A DNA stretch of 64,000 nt from Leucaena leucocephala (taxonomy: Eukaryota; Streptophyta; Magnoliopsida; Fabales; Fabaceae): NCBI GenBank assembly GCA_037074615.1, contig CM073557.1, positions 11,858,501 through 11,922,500 of the forward strand, given 5' to 3'. The notes beneath the pieces were generated by a model. The model was not told the origin of the DNA, made no database searches, and saw only the letters and a program-made list of their open reading frames with translations. The translations under genes and the position numbers were made by a program. This document shows, piece by piece, positions 11,951 to 23,125 of the stretch (the first letter of the stretch is position 1; each line of letters begins with the position of its first letter).

Positions 11951-13085
11951 GAAAAATCCAATAGAAAATGGAAGGCCAAGATCACTTTGTCCACTATTTG
12001 ATCTAAAGGCTCATATTTATTCTTGAATAAAGCTTATCCTTAAAGCCAATTCTGACATTATCCATGCCATCATCAAGGGACAACTCATAGGGACATGTGG
12101 CAAAATTCTAACGGAGAGAAGCTTATGGAAAAATTCTAGTCAAATTCGGTACTAGCTTAGTCCGATTCCCTAAAAACCAGACTATTTTATGAATCTAATT
12201 TTTATGATATTCCATACTATACTTTCTGACCTTAAATCCAATATCAAAATTCTTCCTACTATTGACATTCTTATACTGGGACTAAACTTAATTACAGATC
12301 CCTTGACAGATTACCAAAACTCCCCTGAGTTATTCTTTATTTACTTTAATACCTCAAGTGCATTATCATCTTTTCACACATTATTAGAGTATTCCCTGAA
12401 CTTGGTCAACAATTTTGTGAACTCTCCTTGACTGTCTAACTTTAGCCAAATGACAAAAATGTAAGGAATTGGAAGACACACAGCGGAAATTAAGTTAAAA
12501 AATTTTCCATTCCTTGCCAAGAACTACCATTTGTGTTTAAGTCAAGTGGGAAGAAGCATTACCCTCAGTGTTCCTCAACAACTTCCATAGCTTCTGGTCA
12601 TGACTTTTACAGCTTCTCTCCGCGGCTCGTGCTCCCTTTTCGATCATAAGAAGTCGACGACTCAGGTCGGCTTCCTCTACTGGTATCCACACGAACAGCA
12701 TTTCAACCACGAACGACGTGCTAGCGTCTCTTGTCCCTCCAGGGCTTTCTCAAGAATTTGTCCTCTCCATCTCTATTTCGACAGTTTCTTATCTACAAAC
12801 CTTTTTACAGATTCCCCTTCAGCCTTTCTGTGTTCTATGTTTACAGATTCCCCTTCGGCTTTTCTGTGTTCTATGCGTTTTCCTCTACCGAATTGGATTT
12901 TGGAGTTAATTTTATATTAATTCTGAAATTAATACAATATCATATATTGTATAATTTAATAAAAAACTAATTAAATAAATAATATTTATATTAAATCTGT
13001 CCTGCAGATTTAATTCACCTATTTATTTAACTTAAAATAAAGATAAGACTGAACTATATTTGATTTATTATCATAAATCAAATTT

Positions 13086-13355
13086 GAGATATCATATCAA
13101 TTTGAATTTCAAATTCAAACGTGACAGAGATTTAATTTATCCTTATAAATTAAATCTTTTAAATATCTCTTATATGAGATATCCTATCAATTTGAATTTC
13201 AAATTCAAACGTGACAGAGATTTAATTTATCCTTATAAATTAAATCTTTTAAATATCTCTTATATGAGATATCCTATCAATTTGAATTTCAAATTCAAAC
13301 GTGATAGAGATTTAATTTATCCTTATAAATTAAATCTCATATATCTCTTATATAT
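13086..13355 (+). repeat. three tandem 90-bp units in a C1 LTR
   Basis: Units start at 13086, 13176 and 13266, each with GAGATATC(A/C)TATCAATTTG. Each unit holds two inverted repeats, TTTGAATTTCAAATTCAAA and ATTTAATTTATCCTTATAAA. The first two units differ by only a few bases. Confidence 0.9.
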
Positions 13356-13621
13356 AATGTATATATACGAATTTATATATATACGAATATAAATATAAAT
13401 AAATATATACATCTACCCTGGATCATTCATTGAATCTGGACATATCTTAGATTCAATGAATCTGGACATCATAGCTCGTGTTGGGCTATTTTGTGTGCAA
13501 CCCTGTAGGCCCATATGAAGTTGGCAGTGGGCCATTTGCTATACTAGCCCACAAGTCGCAAGCGGTCTCTAGCAAGACATAACGACTACCCAAATCATAT
13601 GAGGATCGTTAAACGATGTAA

Positions 13622-13630
13622 CCTTTTATA
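13622..13630 (-). promoter_or_regulatory. candidate TATA box in the C1 LTR
   Basis: Minus strand TATAAAAGG, conserved at 49178-49186 and 58120-58128 in the other C1 LTRs. Confidence 0.45.
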
Positions 13631-14315
13631 CAACCATATCATGTCCCTTCTGTCACGCAATATTTTGGTCATGGATGAGGCATGAATAATGTCATCCTCC
13701 TATTCCTGACTGTTACTTTCTTGATCCCTGAGTAGTCTGACTATAGAAATGGAACTACCTTTCCATTACAATATGGCCATACATTTCTCAGACTCACTCA
13801 TCGAGGGGCCCAGTAATATCTCTCTACGAATGTGAGAGACAAATTCCATCTTAACCATTCACATTCCTTCGCATGAAAAACCACTAAGCCCGAATATAGT
13901 CTTTATGATCACTCGGTCAAAAGTGACTTTTGACTAGATCAAAGCTGAGCGTTTGTCATGTAGGAATCCATGATGATCTCAGGTCAAAGGGCATAGTGAC
14001 ATGGTTTGTATATGAGAGAAGCTTATGGCGTACCCTATGCAGCTCTCTCATAGCGGGTCAGTCCAACACCTTGTACTCTTACATTATTCTATGACTTTGA
14101 TTTATATCTCTATACATCTTCAAAGTCATACTGGTCTTATTTCATCTCTGCTCCCGCATAGATGACCGACCAGGGACATTTAGGATAAGATCATGATTTA
14201 TTCAAGGATGATCATCACATTAAACATGCAAATAATATGATAACACAATTAATAAATTCATAAATCAATAATGTTCATAACACAATGATTGGCCCCTAGG
14301 GCACGATTTCTAATA

Positions 14316-14331
14316 ACCTCCCACTTGCACT
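14316..14331 (-). promoter_or_regulatory. polypurine tract of the deleted C1 element
   Basis: Minus strand AGTGCAAGTGGGAGGT directly abuts the 3' LTR start, as in copia elements generally. Confidence 0.75.
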
Positions 14332-15512
14332 AGGTACAATCATTAATTTGACTAATTCCCATTGACCTAACATGACACTCATGCTTTGCCGGCACAAGCG
14401 GCTTTGTTAGAGGATCAGCAACATTATCTTCTCCTGCTACTTTGCATATTTTTATATCACCTTTATCATTGATTTCTCTGATGAGATGAAATCGCCTGAG
14501 TATATGCTTGGTCCTTTGATGTGACCTAGGCTCTTTGGCCTGTGCAATGACACCGATATTGTCACAGAGCAAAGTTATTAGATCTGAGATGGTAGGTATC
14601 ACCCCTAGTTCTGTGATAAAGTTCCTGATCCAAATAGCTTCCTTAGCTGCATCAGATGCTACTATATACTCAGCTTCCGTTGCAGAATCTGCTACAGTGC
14701 CTTGCTTAGAGATCTTCCACCTTACTGCTCCATTATTGAGGAGGAATATATATCCAGACTGTGATTTTTGGTCGTCCTAGTCAGTTTGGAAACTTGCATC
14801 TGTGTAACTAGTTACACAGAGTTTGACATCCAATCCACCATAGACCAAGAATAAGTCCTTAGTCCTTCTTAAGTACTTATGGATATTCTTGACAGCAGAC
14901 CAATGGCCCTCACCAGGGTCCTGTTGATATCTGCTAGTCATACTTAAGGCAAACGAGACATCCGGTTGAGTACATAATATGGCGTACATGATAGATCCTA
15001 CGGCCAAGGCATATGGAACTTTACTTATGCGACCTCGCTGATCAGATGTACTAGGACACAGATCTTTGCTGAGGTGACTACCATGAGACATGGGTATGAA
15101 ACCCCTCTTTGATTCGTGCATACTGAACCTATGCAGTATTTTGTCTATGTATGTACTCTGACTAAGTCGTAGAAGTCTTTTATATCAATCTCTATATATC
15201 CTGATTCCTAGGATGTAGGTGGCTTCACCCAAGTTTTTCATCGAGAAAGACTTTTCTAACCAAGACTTGACAATCTACAAGGTAGGAATGTCATTCCCAA
15301 TAAGTAGGATACCATCGACATAGAGTACTAAAAGCACAACTGTGCTCCCACTAACCTTCTTGTACACACAAGGTTCATCAATGTTTTAAAGAAATCCAAA
15401 CTCTTTGACTACTTCATCAAAATGATGATTCCAACTCCGAGAGGCTTGCTTCAGTACATAAATGGACCTTTGAAGCTTGTACACTTTACCAGAGTCCTCA
15501 AAACGCACAAAT
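14316..15512 (-). pseudogene. C1 copia RT C-terminal part and RNase H remnant
   Basis: Minus-strand pieces read, in order, KVYKLQRSIYVLKQASRSW (15386-15574 frame), a segment with ALAVGSIMYAILCTQPDVSF (14777-15121) and an RNase H tail with NVADPLTKPLVP (14330-14602). These are the end of a Ty1/copia polyprotein; the equivalent in the other C1 element runs from about 63225 to beyond the window. Frame changes and stops separate the pieces. The catalytic YVDD segment falls near 15310 in a broken part. The 5' break at ~15513 joins LTR-start sequence. Confidence 0.85.
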
Positions 15513-16235
15513 CCTAGGGCACGATTTCCAATAAAAAATGTCCTTAGTTTATCTTTAACTTTATGACACAACACAATGGCATACCTAGTGTCATTTTTAT
15601 AATTTTGTATTTTCCTGGGTCTTTGTTAGCCATGGCCCACACACTTACTTAAAAATATTATCTATCCTATAAGGTGTCATTTTGGTCCCTCTACATAGTC
15701 TAGTACCTTCATGGGCTCAACTCTGGAGAAATTCCCTCAAAACGTATTTATCGGGTGTTTTAATCAACTGTAAATTCTATAATAAATTATATATAAAAGC
15801 TTTTTTTAGCTCTGTCAGTTTCATAAATTCTCATTTTAATTATAATAATTTATTGTCAAATTTCATCTAATTATGAAGTCCAAAGGATACTGTATTAATT
15901 TTCCTTTCTTCAAAAATTCATATCAATTTTTCGAGACTTCAAATCAAAAGTATGTGTTGCGTCAAATTGATAAAAATAATTTTCTCTATTTAGTGAAAAA
16001 TAATTTGGAACTAATATGATTCTGGGCATTTTTAGGCTTTTTCATCTCAAATTTCAATATTTACTATTTTACCCTTGAACTTTTAAAAATTACATTTTAG
16101 GCCCTCAACTTTTCATAATTACACTTAATGGCCTAAAGCTTTTGTCTACTTTACACTTTGCTCCATATAACACTTAGACTTTTTATTTTAGTCACTCATC
16201 TTTATACCTTTATCTAATCATTGTTTTTCCTTTCT

Positions 16236-16843
16236 ATTCATCATCACAATTCTTTCCAAACTTTCCTCTATCAATCTTATACAAATAGGGAAAAATTAGG
16301 ATGTGATAACATGCATAATGCATGGCCAACATGTTACAGGATTACATACCTACTCATGAATACAAGGCTCTAACATAGGACCTCAAGCATTCCTTTTCTT
16401 AATATGCACAACTCTAACACTCAAAGCTTGCACAATTCTATCACATGGAGCATGCATTGCTCTAACATTTGGAACTTTAGAATACAAATATAACATAATG
16501 CCTAAAATTTCATGTAAGGAATGAAAGATCTTATTTGTTATTCATCATCACAATTCTTTCCAAACTTTCCTCTATCAATCTTATACAAATAGGGAAAAAT
16601 TAGGATGTGATAACATGCATAATGCATGGCCAACATGTTACAGGATTACATACCTACTCATGAATACAAGGCTCTAACATAGGACCTCAAGCATTCCTTT
16701 TCTTAATATGCACAACTCTAACACTCAAAGCTTGCACAATTCTATCACGTGGAGCATGCATTGCTCTAACATTTGGAGCTTTAGAATATTTTAAAAATAT
16801 AACATAATGCCTAAAATTTCATGCAAGGAATGAAAGCTCTTAT
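16236..16843 (+). repeat. 304-bp tandem duplication across an LTR/internal junction
   Basis: Two copies (16236-16539 and 16540-16843) are nearly identical, for example TCATCACAAT at 16241 and 16545. Each contains ~70 bp of the solo LTR end, its flank, and ~230 bp of copy A internal sequence (ACATGCATAATGCATGGCCA). The junction has short TATT homology. The second copy therefore shows a false second LTR end near 16612. Confidence 0.9.
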
Positions 16844-17602
16844 TTGTTATTTTATCTATAGCATAACATTCAAATATCCTATCCTTACCAAAAGGGAGCC
16901 TCTCTATCTATATACAAAATTAGCTTCAAAGCAACTTCATATTATACTTCTCAACACACATTGCTCATTATGTATCAAATTACATGTTTTTCATAGTGTA
17001 TCTCATTATGTGCTTCTCATACCATATCATGGCGTATCTTGTTGTATCTGGCTGTATTATGACATATCTTACCTTATCATGATGTAACCTGAGATAACAT
17101 AAGTCTGGCATTCTCTTACTTATATAATTGTGTTCTAACTTATACCCTCTTCTTTAGGTCTCCCTGGCCTTTTAATCTCTTTATCTTGGTCTCTCTGGCC
17201 TTTTAATCTATTTATCCTCATATAGAGGATCTATCTAGCTTTCATTCTCATTCTCTTTAACCTCATATAAGGGATCTCTTTATTCTTATTTGACCCCTTC
17301 TCATAGCTTATAAGATATTATTTTTCTCTTCCTTCGGCATACTATCTACAAACTCATAAATACCTGATACTTAGGACTAAAAACTTTAACTCTATTAACT
17401 TTACTTCATTCTTTGTGCAAACAAAATTTAAGTTTAGTTCATAATAATAATATTAGGCTATTTGAACTAAACATCATGGGTACTCTCTCTATTATGAGTT
17501 ACTAACTTGTGAGGCTTCCCTACCTTAACCTTGTCCTTGGTAATTGTCTTTCCAAAGAAATACTATACTTATGACTCATTTATTTTCTTTAGCTAGGTAT
17601 AC
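16309..17602 (-). other. R1 copy A internal segment
   Basis: Reverse-complement similarity to copy B ~26560-27830, including the run of AGAGATTAAAAGGCC-like words at 17160-17230. No coding domain recognised. It includes most of the 304-bp tandem duplication and ends at the TATAC duplication of the next solo LTR. Confidence 0.65.
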
Positions 17603-18143
17603 TGTAACACTCGGGATCTGATGAGTTATGATTGTCGTGGTCTAATCCATCAAAATAAAATTTATTGCACCCAATATAATATAGTATAAGCCACAATCCT
17701 ATCGTTCTTCTCGAGGAGCCTTTTATGTGAAAACCTAGTAGATTGGATGTCAAAATCAATGAAAAACTTGAGCAGGGATAAAATAGTTTTTGGGTTTTAG
17801 TGATTGAAGCATTAAAAGTAGGGTGCAGCAAAGTAAATATTTTTAAATTTTTGTTTACGATGAAAACGAGTTGGTTTAGTTGAGAAATATGCTATAAAAG
17901 ACTCTTGATGATGAAAATGTATATATCCTTGCTCTCAAGTTTAAAATTAGAGTTTAGAAATCACTAAGTCTCAAAGAAAACCTCAATCGATAGATTGAGT
18001 CCAGAACCCTAATTTTCCTTAAACCCCTTTGATCTAAGCTGGTTTAAGAACTATTAGTGGACTGTCATAAACCACTTAGCATGTAACTTGAATTTAGATG
18101 ATGAAAATGCCCTCGAATGGTTATCGATTGAAAACCCTAGATT

Positions 18144-18241
18144 TCAAGCAATGAATTAATTAACAACGATCGCTAGTAATAACCCACTCTCCTTCAAGCA
18201 ATGAATCAATTAACAACGATTGCTGGTAATAACCCACTCTC
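18144..18241 (+). repeat. 49-bp tandem duplication in the solo LTR
   Basis: TTCAAGCAATGAAT(T/C)AATTAAC... occurs twice in a row with four or fewer differences, both ending in AACCCACTCTC. Confidence 0.85.
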
Positions 18242-19079
18242 TTAAAATTGAAACTGAAATATTCTATTAAAAGCAAATGTTCAAATTATCCGAATTTAAT
18301 TACAAAGTCTAATATAAGAATGATCAATCGATATTTAAAAAATGCTCATAAGATAAAAACCCTAGATCTAGCAACAATCATAACATGAGAAGATGCAAAT
18401 TAGAATAGAGGAAACTCCCCGTTTGAGTCTATGAGCTCAAGATATCTAATTTATCACTAAGAGGCTACAGGTTTAGCCTCTCATGACTCCTGTTGTACTA
18501 CAATCGCTGTTCAGATGAGATGCCATGAAGAAACAGTGATAAGATGGTGGATTGATAGTATGGTGAGGTGGAGAAATCTGTGGAGAGGTGTAGAATAATG
18601 GCAAAGGTGGAGAAAGTGATCAGCGAGTGTGAGAGTATTGCTTCTTAGCCTAATCAGGTCCAAAAACTAGCCTATCTAGTGATGCAACCTTCCTTCCCTT
18701 TTATTTCTGCATGACCTAATTTAAAACACGTAGTTTTAGCGATTTCATATTTTAGTTGTGACCAAATCCATGTTTTGGTCATGACCTATAAACACAGAGA
18801 GAATTCCAGACGAATAAAGGTCGAGTGACAGACTCTTTGGTGGTGACTAAAAGATGCAGGAGCGTGGTTTCACTTTTATTGACTTATGATTTCTTTCCTG
18901 GCCTTTTCTCTTTTCCAAAATACCTGCAATCCAAAATAAAAGCTTACTGTAAAAGTCTAAAATAGTAAATAATAGAATATATGTAGTTTGGAAGAATTAA
19001 TTTACCATTTTAACCTTTAATTAGCACATTGCCACTTACAATCATGTATTATCATAAAAGTACAATTAAAGGTATAAAC

Positions 19080-19852
19080 TAGGTCTATGCACAAAGCTCA
19101 CTGCCCGGTATACCCACTTGAACCAGCAATAAAAATGCCCTACCCAGCCCGATAAATATAGGGCAAGGCTGGGCATCAGGTTGCAAAATACAGCCTATTC
19201 ATTTTTTAGGCTGGGCACCGGGCATGGGGGCTGCCCTGCACTGTCCTACCCATGAGCACCCTTTCTTTTATTTATTTTTTTTCTCTATCTTGGAAGGGAT
19301 AATATGATAGCTATTGGTAACTAGAAGGTTATTTTAAAAATATGAGTAGTTAAGTAGGTAAGTTGTACATTTTAATATTTATAATTATACTAATTTTTTC
19401 TTCTTCTTTTTTAACTTTGTTAATTATCATATGATTATATTACAAATTATAATTATTTATTTTATTTTTTTTAGATGCTTTATCTTTGTCAATATTGGGG
19501 AGATTGATGCAAAGTTATAATTACAAACTACTTAGACTTCAATATTTATTTTTTATATATAATGGAATTTAAGATTTTAATTATTATCTTTGTTGCCTTA
19601 TTCTAAGTGAATTATTGATATTATTTAACTCTTAAAGACACATGAATACGGTATTATTTTAGAAGTTCATAATTGTAGATTTTTTTCACAATATGAGCAT
19701 GGCATCACGATCTGGGCATGCCTAGCCCAAAATTGTTAAGGCTTTTATAGGGCGGGGTCAGGCATCGGGCTATAAAATGCAGCCCATACTTTTTTTGAAC
19801 AGGGCACCAGGCAGGGGGCTACCCTGCCCAACCCTGTCCATGCACACCCCTA
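19080..19852. mobile_element. hAT-like non-autonomous element
   Basis: 773 bp bounded by perfect 8-bp duplications GTATAAAC (19072-19079 and 19853-19860). The ends are inverted: TAGGTCTATGCAC on the left against TAGGGGTGTGCAT read inward from the right. Subterminal GC-rich words (GGGCATCGGGCT, GGCTGGGCACCGGGC) recur in both halves while the centre is AT-rich. The 8-bp duplication and TAGGGGTGTGCA end are typical of plant hAT deletion derivatives. There is no transposase frame. Confidence 0.88.
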
Positions 19853-19906
19853 GTATAAACGAATGATAAAGTTGTTATAAAGCTCTAAAAAGCGTCACAG
19901 AAACCA

Positions 19907-21706
19907 TATACAAAATTTGTCTTATTAGGATATAACTACAATCAACCATAAGCCCTTTCAGGATCTAATTATGACCCTAGAATTCTATTCTCTGTGAGTT
20001 ATACTAGGATATAACTGTGATACTCCTGAATCTACTGCGATTATATTGCACTGTATCCTTTTTTTTGAAGACCTAAATCCAACAGACTAAGTTAAAAGGT
20101 TAGTCATTTCCACTTAGTTACTAACTCAACAGATAATTCCCAAAGACTGATCATAGAAACCAATATTATCTATTAAGACTTTACTTATTTCCTCTATCAC
20201 TTAGGAATTTCTCATATTATTCCCATCTTTCATAACTTTACTATGTCTAGTACTGTAGAGGGCTACTCAAGCTCTACTATGCACATATTTGTCATATTAT
20301 GTATATCTCATCTGATGGACATGGCTTTAACATGAGTTACACTGTCCATTCTCTTGGCTCTATTACTAGAGCAATCTAGCTCTATTATAAGAATGTTAAC
20401 TTTTATTACATAGACGTTACTTCCTCTCAGAGCTGCATTATCTTTCTTAAATGTGTCTCACTTTATTTCATGTTCATGGTACATTTTTCATATATCTTAT
20501 CCCTATTGAAGGGATATGTCCTGTGTATCATTGTCTGTCTTAGATTCTCATTGTAAACTTTAGGAATTAACTGACTAACTATCTCATTTATCACTTTTCT
20601 ATTGCTTTATCATTACCAGGTTAAATTTTCTAATTACATGTCATATGGTATGGGAGCAACATAACTTTCTTATCATATATACTCTACTCTGCATGTAATA
20701 TGAAAGGGGAGTACTCATTTATCATAGCATACTCTAACATTCATAATATGCAAGTAGATGCAATCATTTAAACTACTCTAACATTTGTGTCATCATATGA
20801 CAACTGCAAGGAAATGTATCTGTTCATAATAACTCATGGCAACATAAGCCATATTATAATCACATAATTTGCTCAACCATCTATCATACACACATTGCAA
20901 TTAAACAATTAACTAGGTAAACTTTTAAAGCATTCTTTCCTTTGTCACATTATTTACTAGATCTTGATCATTCATTTAGGAATCTAAGATTACTACTCAT
21001 CTACTTAGGTTGCCATATTACCCTCCTACTAGGGTATAAACTCAACCTTTCACACTTTATCTCATTCTTGGTTATTACTTTTTCTTAAATTGGTGAGTCT
21101 CTTTATCTTTTAAGCTATGTCTACCTTTCTCTCTCTAGACATCATACATTTATGTTTCTAATCCTGCATACATCTACCATTATGTTGAACTTCTGCAACT
21201 ACTTGAGAAAAATTCTTTCTTTATAACATGGAATTCAATCCGTGAATTAATTTCTCAGTCATTCAACTCTCATTATTTATGTGGATGAACTTGACCAAGT
21301 ATTCATCAAAGGGTTCCTTTTTCCCTACTTTAGCTCTTAACCTCACGCTCATCTCTATCTAACTGAGAGGAATATTTCTCAAAACTATTAGAGAAAAAAG
21401 TCTCAGGTGAGCAAATTAGTCTCTATCTTTGTGAAGTAACTTTGCATCTCTTTACTATCTCTTAACTCTTTCTATTTATGTGTCAATCCCAGTCTGCTCT
21501 TGACTGGACTGTCTATCTCTTGAGCTGACTATGGTTCCTTTCTAGTTTGTCTCTAGATCCTGAGAAACTTAAGTCGCATGGATCTACTACTATTACTTTT
21601 GCTCTCTAGGGTACTTTACCCTAAGTCTGATAGGTATTATTTATTTGTGATAAAGTTTCTCTATTTTAGAAACATTAGTTCTCTATCTATTAACCATTAC
21701 GTCTCT
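19907..21706 (-). other. R1 copy A internal segment
   Basis: Reverse-complement similarity to copy B ~24870-26560, for example the CTCTAGGGTACTTTACCCTA block at 21603 against ~24890. No protein domain recognised. It ends in the TCTCT duplication where copy B inserted. Confidence 0.7.
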
Positions 21707-22929
21707 TGTCACATCCTAATTTTCCCTATATGTATAATACTGATAGTAGAAAGATGTTTGGAAAGGATTGTGATGATGAATAGAAAGGAAAAATAATGAT
21801 TAGACAAAGGTATAAAGATGAGGGACTAAAATGAAAAGTTTAAAAGTTTTATGGTGCACAGTGTAAAGTAGACAAAAGCTTTGGGCCATTAAGCGTAATT
21901 ATGAAAAGTTGAGGCCTAAAGTATAATTTTCAAAGTCCAAGGATAAAATGGTAATTATTAAAAGTTGAACCGTAAAAGGCCTAAAAATGCTCAGAATCAT
22001 ATTAGTCCCAACTTTTTCTAGTAAATAGAGAAAATTATTCTGATCAATTTGACGTAACAGAATTTTGATTTGAGGTCCTGAAAAATTTATATTAATTTCT
22101 TAAGAAAGGGAAATTAATATAGTATCCTTTAGACCTTAGAATCAGATAAAATTTGGCACTAAATTCTTATAATTAATATTAGAATTTATGAAACTGACAG
22201 AGCTCAAAAAGGAGTTCTATAGAATTTATAATGGATTAAAATACCTAATAAATACGTTTCAGGAGAATTTCTTTGTATGTATTGAATGTTATACTTGGTT
22301 GTACTACGGCTATGTTGAATTGTGTTACATATGTGTTTATGATTGATGAAAGAGGATGATGAAGCATTAAGAGAAGCTACGGATTGGGTAGTATAAATGT
22401 TATGTGAAGAATTATTATATGTAATGTTACGATATGACCAATATAAGTAGTGATGGTCATGATATAATGAAAAATAGTAAATGATGATTTAAATGTATGA
22501 AATTTTACAGACATTTCTTTAACATGTCAAGCTTCGTTTTGACACCAAGAACACCTTATTTTGATGTCTTTATAAAGAGAAAGAATTTTTCAAAGTAAGG
22601 GATCGGAATCTATTTATAGAATTTTTTATCAAATGAACAGTGATTTTTGACGAATAAATTATATTAATTGACTAAGCATTTAGTGTAGAAATTATTTTTC
22701 CCTCAAATTGTGAGATGTTATCTTCACGTAGCTTTTTGAATCACTTCATTTAATTTTTCTAGAATTAATTATGATTTTTTGAAGTTCATCGCCTAATCTA
22801 AAATACCATATGAACAGTAACTCAAGAAGAGTAAAATTCCAGATTTAGCTAATAGACTTCCAAGGTATTGTAAGTGGTTCTAAATGCTACTGAATGGTTC
22901 CTAAGACTTACAAAAGTAAGGATATTTCA
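21707..22929 (+). repeat. R1 copy B 5' LTR (internally deleted)
   Basis: Starts TGTCACATCCTAATTTTCCC and ends GGATATTTCA. At 1,223 bp it is far shorter than the 3' LTR. Against that copy, about 1.8 kb is missing at ~22272 and a further ~0.2 kb at ~22345. The missing part includes the TATA box. Confidence 0.85.
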
Positions 22930-22932
22930 TTT

Positions 22933-22944
22933 TGGTATTAGAGC
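22933..22944 (+). promoter_or_regulatory. primer-binding site of R1 copy B
   Basis: TGGTATTAGAGC, three bases after the 5' LTR. It differs by one base from TGGTATCAGAGC, the complement of the plant initiator tRNA-Met 3' end. Confidence 0.8.
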
Positions 22945-23125
22945 AGAAGTTTCTAGTATAAGATAAAATAATTCCTAGACTCTAACTTTAAATAGTAAGT
23001 ACTTTGTTAAGGTATTGGTTGGGATAGTTTGCATTACTTATTTAAGCAAATATTGCAAGAGTAGATACGGGATTTCATAAAGTTAAGTCAGAGCCTTCAG
23101 TTAATAAGGGAGACCCCTACCAGTA

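Larger units (their letters stand above)
12460..14315 (-). repeat. C1 3' LTR of the deleted element
   Basis: 1,856 bp, matching the C1 LTRs at 48493-50177 and 57435-59209 in reverse. It ends CCTTACA on the minus strand and starts TATTAGAAATCGTGCCC. It has three tandem 90-bp units (13086-13355) and a 38-bp direct duplication (~12803-12878) not seen in the other two copies. The open frames at 12600, 12718, 12731 and 13060 are LTR shadows. Confidence 0.88.
12460..15533 (-). mobile_element. internally deleted C1 copia element (3' LTR plus RT/RNase H stub)
   Basis: A Ty1/copia remnant on the minus strand. The 3' LTR is 12460-14315, preceded by a purine tract and a 1.2-kb RT/RNase H stub. The stub joins directly to only ~21 bp of 5' LTR start (15513-15533, reverse of TATTGGAAATCGTGCCCTAG). 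Perfect AAAAA duplications flank it (12455-12459 and 15534-15538), and the rejoined R1 sequence matches the empty site in copy A (near 9740). Nearly all of the 5' LTR, gag, protease, integrase and the N-terminal part of RT are missing. Confidence 0.88.
11162..16308 (-). mobile_element. R1 solo LTR inside copy A, split by a C1 copia remnant
   Basis: On the minus strand it begins TATCACATCC (right end 16308) and ends GGATGTTTCA (left end 11162). Flanks are ATATG (11157-11161) and ACATG (16309-16313), a 5-bp duplication with one change. Copy B shows the uninterrupted site (GACATGCATAATGCC on the reverse strand). Removing the nested copia remnant leaves about 2.07 kb, shorter than other R1 LTRs, so internal deletions are likely. 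No internal retroelement sequence accompanies it. Confidence 0.8.
17603..19906 (+). mobile_element. solo LTR of an unlabelled LTR family
   Basis: Begins TGTAACACTCGGGATCTGAT and ends CACAGAAACCA, with perfect TATAC duplications (17598-17602 and 19907-19911). No primer site or purine tract is attached, so it is a solo LTR. After removal of the hAT-like insertion it is about 1.52 kb. It holds a 49-bp tandem duplication (about 18144-18240, each copy starting TTCAAGCAATGAAT). The start resembles Ty3/gypsy LTRs, but the family is not identified. The open frame at 17589 is a shadow. Confidence 0.8.

Noticed and set aside
12600..12970. Overlapping frames with Ser/Leu/Phe-rich proteins
   Set aside because: They sit in the less AT-rich end of a C1 LTR. 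The apparent protein repeat is the 38-bp DNA duplication read through.
13086..13355. Regular 90-bp repeats as a CRISPR-like array
   Set aside because: The units are contiguous, without unique spacers, and lie in a plant retrotransposon LTR.
13060..13392. Frame with a repeated 30-residue protein unit
   Set aside because: A 90-bp tandem repeat is a multiple of three and gives a repeated translation by chance. The same frame appears in reverse at 49459 and 58359 for the same reason.
16604..16613. A second R1 LTR end next to the solo LTR
   Set aside because: It is part of the 304-bp tandem duplication, not a separate insertion.
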